A DNA stretch of 64,000 nt, taken from positions 124,001-188,000 of the forward strand of contig CAVRNU010000010.1 in the NCBI GenBank assembly GCA_963722585.1, given 5' to 3'. The notes under the pieces were generated by a model. That model was not told where the DNA came from. It did no database searches and saw only the letters and a list, made by a program, of their open reading frames with translations. This DNA is from KBS-96 sp963722585. Lineage in GTDB: Bacteria; Acidobacteriota; Terriglobia; Bryobacterales; Bryobacteraceae. This document shows, piece after piece, positions 63,346 to 64,000 of the stretch; within the stretch, counting starts at the first letter, position 1; the number at the start of each line of letters is the position of its first letter. A program made the translations under genes and the position numbers.

Positions 63346-64000
63346 GTGGCTACAGTCGTAGAAGGAACGCTGCCGGCGAAGCGATCTGCTGCGCGAGTTC
63401 GGCGGTTCCGGCAGTTCGCGTGGGCGGTGTTGGGTTACAACGTCCTGGTTGTCTTGTGGGGCGCTTATGTTCGAGCGAGCGGTTCGGGCGCGGGATGCGG
63501 AGGCAACTGGCCGCTGTGCAATGGACAGGTGCTTCCGAGAGCGCCGCAAATCCAGACGATCGTCGAGTTCAGTCACCGTGTCATGAGCGGGCTGGCGCTG
63601 TTTGCGGTCGTCTCGTTGTGCCTGGCGGCGTTCCGCCTTTTCCCTCGTGGACACAGGCTTCGAAAACTTAGCTCGGCCTCCGTCGTTTTTCTTTGTGTCG
63701 AGGCGCTGCTGGGTGCTGGGTTAGTACTGTTTGACTATGTCGCGCACAATGCTTCGGTAGGACGCGCGATCTATCTGGCAGCTCATCTGACGAACACGCT
63801 GATGTTGCTGGCCTCGGTCGCGGCAACAGCGTGGTATGCGGCTTCGAGGCCCATCGAACTGAAGTTTAAAGAAGTGCCGTGGCTGTTTTGGTCCGCGCTG
63901 CCTTTAGCTGTGTTGGTTTCGATCACAGGCTCGATCGCGGCGCTGGGAGACACGCTGTTTCCGGCGAGGACGCTGGCTGCCGGAATGCGCCAGGATTTTT
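63346..64000 (+). CDS. ctaA: Heme A synthase (COX15/CtaA family), 3' end cut by window
   Basis: From GTG 63346 the frame is open to the window edge (218 codons). N-terminal FAWAVLGYNVLVVLWGAYVR is the first helix, followed by ASGSGAGCGGNWPLCNGQVLP with a Cys pair (CGGNWPLC) in the first extracytoplasmic loop. VEFSHRVMSGLALFAVVS carries the heme-ligand His, and AAHLTNTLMLLASV the second. It oxidises heme O to heme A for cytochrome oxidase. The C-terminal half lies beyond the edge. No clear ribosome site at the GTG; a start further inside is possible. Confidence 0.9.
   Translation, partial: MATVVEGTLPAKRSAARVRRFRQFAWAVLGYNVLVVLWGAYVRASGSGAGCGGNWPLCNGQVLPRAPQIQTIVEFSHRVMSGLALFAVVSLCLAAFRLFPRGHRLRKLSSASVVFLCVEALLGAGLVLFDYVAHNASVGRAIYLAAHLTNTLMLLASVAATAWYAASRPIELKFKEVPWLFWSALPLAVLVSITGSIAALGDTLFPARTLAAGMRQDF

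Overview
The window looks like chromosomal DNA of an Acidobacteriota bacterium, most likely from the Solibacteres/Bryobacterales group. This is inferred from gene content, not from a marker gene. The indicators are a two-FtsX 'ADOP'-type permease (22781-25519), a fused alpha/beta 2-oxoacid dehydrogenase E1, a PEGA-domain Ser/Thr kinase, a GH144-like glucoamylase-family protein, a small secreted protein of a type common in acidobacteria, and many secreted or outer-membrane proteins typical of a diderm. Base composition is moderately GC-rich throughout. I see no rRNA, tRNA, CRISPR array, prophage or insertion sequence.

Layout. 1-3438 (minus): Tol-Pal envelope operon tolQ-tolR-tolA/tonB-like-tolB-pal, with pal cut by the left edge. 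3490-7130: a formate/nitrite-transporter-family gene, a DUF2277 gene, a nucleotidyltransferase-fold gene and an M28 peptidase with a PDZ domain. 7221-11666 (minus): a MacB-like ABC export operon (ATPase, adaptor, two permeases) facing a TetR regulator with a perfect dyad between them, then tadA. 13180-16906 (minus): a YfhO-type membrane protein and a badly frameshifted membrane-protein gene. 16958-22668: an amidohydrolase, an OprB-like porin divergent from an RcnR/FrmR-type metal or aldehyde sensor, and a PDZ/7TM/GAF/SpoIIE phosphatase. 22781-27581: the ADOP permease, an unknown secreted protein, an Hsp20 and a MarR regulator. 27651-33826: a cNMP-domain histidine kinase, a GT-A-like protein, a Cys-rich/DsbA fusion, and a RedB-like protein translationally coupled to a hybrid histidine kinase.

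34093-42509 carries secreted enzymes and unknowns and ends in a tandem duplication of an S41 processing protease. 42909-48887 is a compact lysine/diaminopimelate operon (dapE-like, asd, lysC, dapB, dapA, dapD) that would take aspartate through the succinylase branch. 48884-64000 holds a GNAT acetyltransferase, a sugar isomerase with a small secreted partner, serS, citrate synthase, the E1 fusion, a PEGA Ser/Thr kinase, IMP dehydrogenase, a Gfo/Idh/MocA oxidoreductase, a TPR lipoprotein, and a heme A synthase cut by the right edge.

Three otherwise well-conserved genes, including the normally essential guaB, each carry one apparent extra base. I read these as probable sequence errors. A fourth gene, at 15386-16906, needs about five frame changes and looks decayed. 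The observations most worth pursuing are the RedB/hybrid-kinase module, the RcnR-like sensor with its CsoR-type operator next to a porin, a diverged interspersed repeat present in opposite orientations at 7141 and 29124, and a structured intergenic element at 55578-55756.
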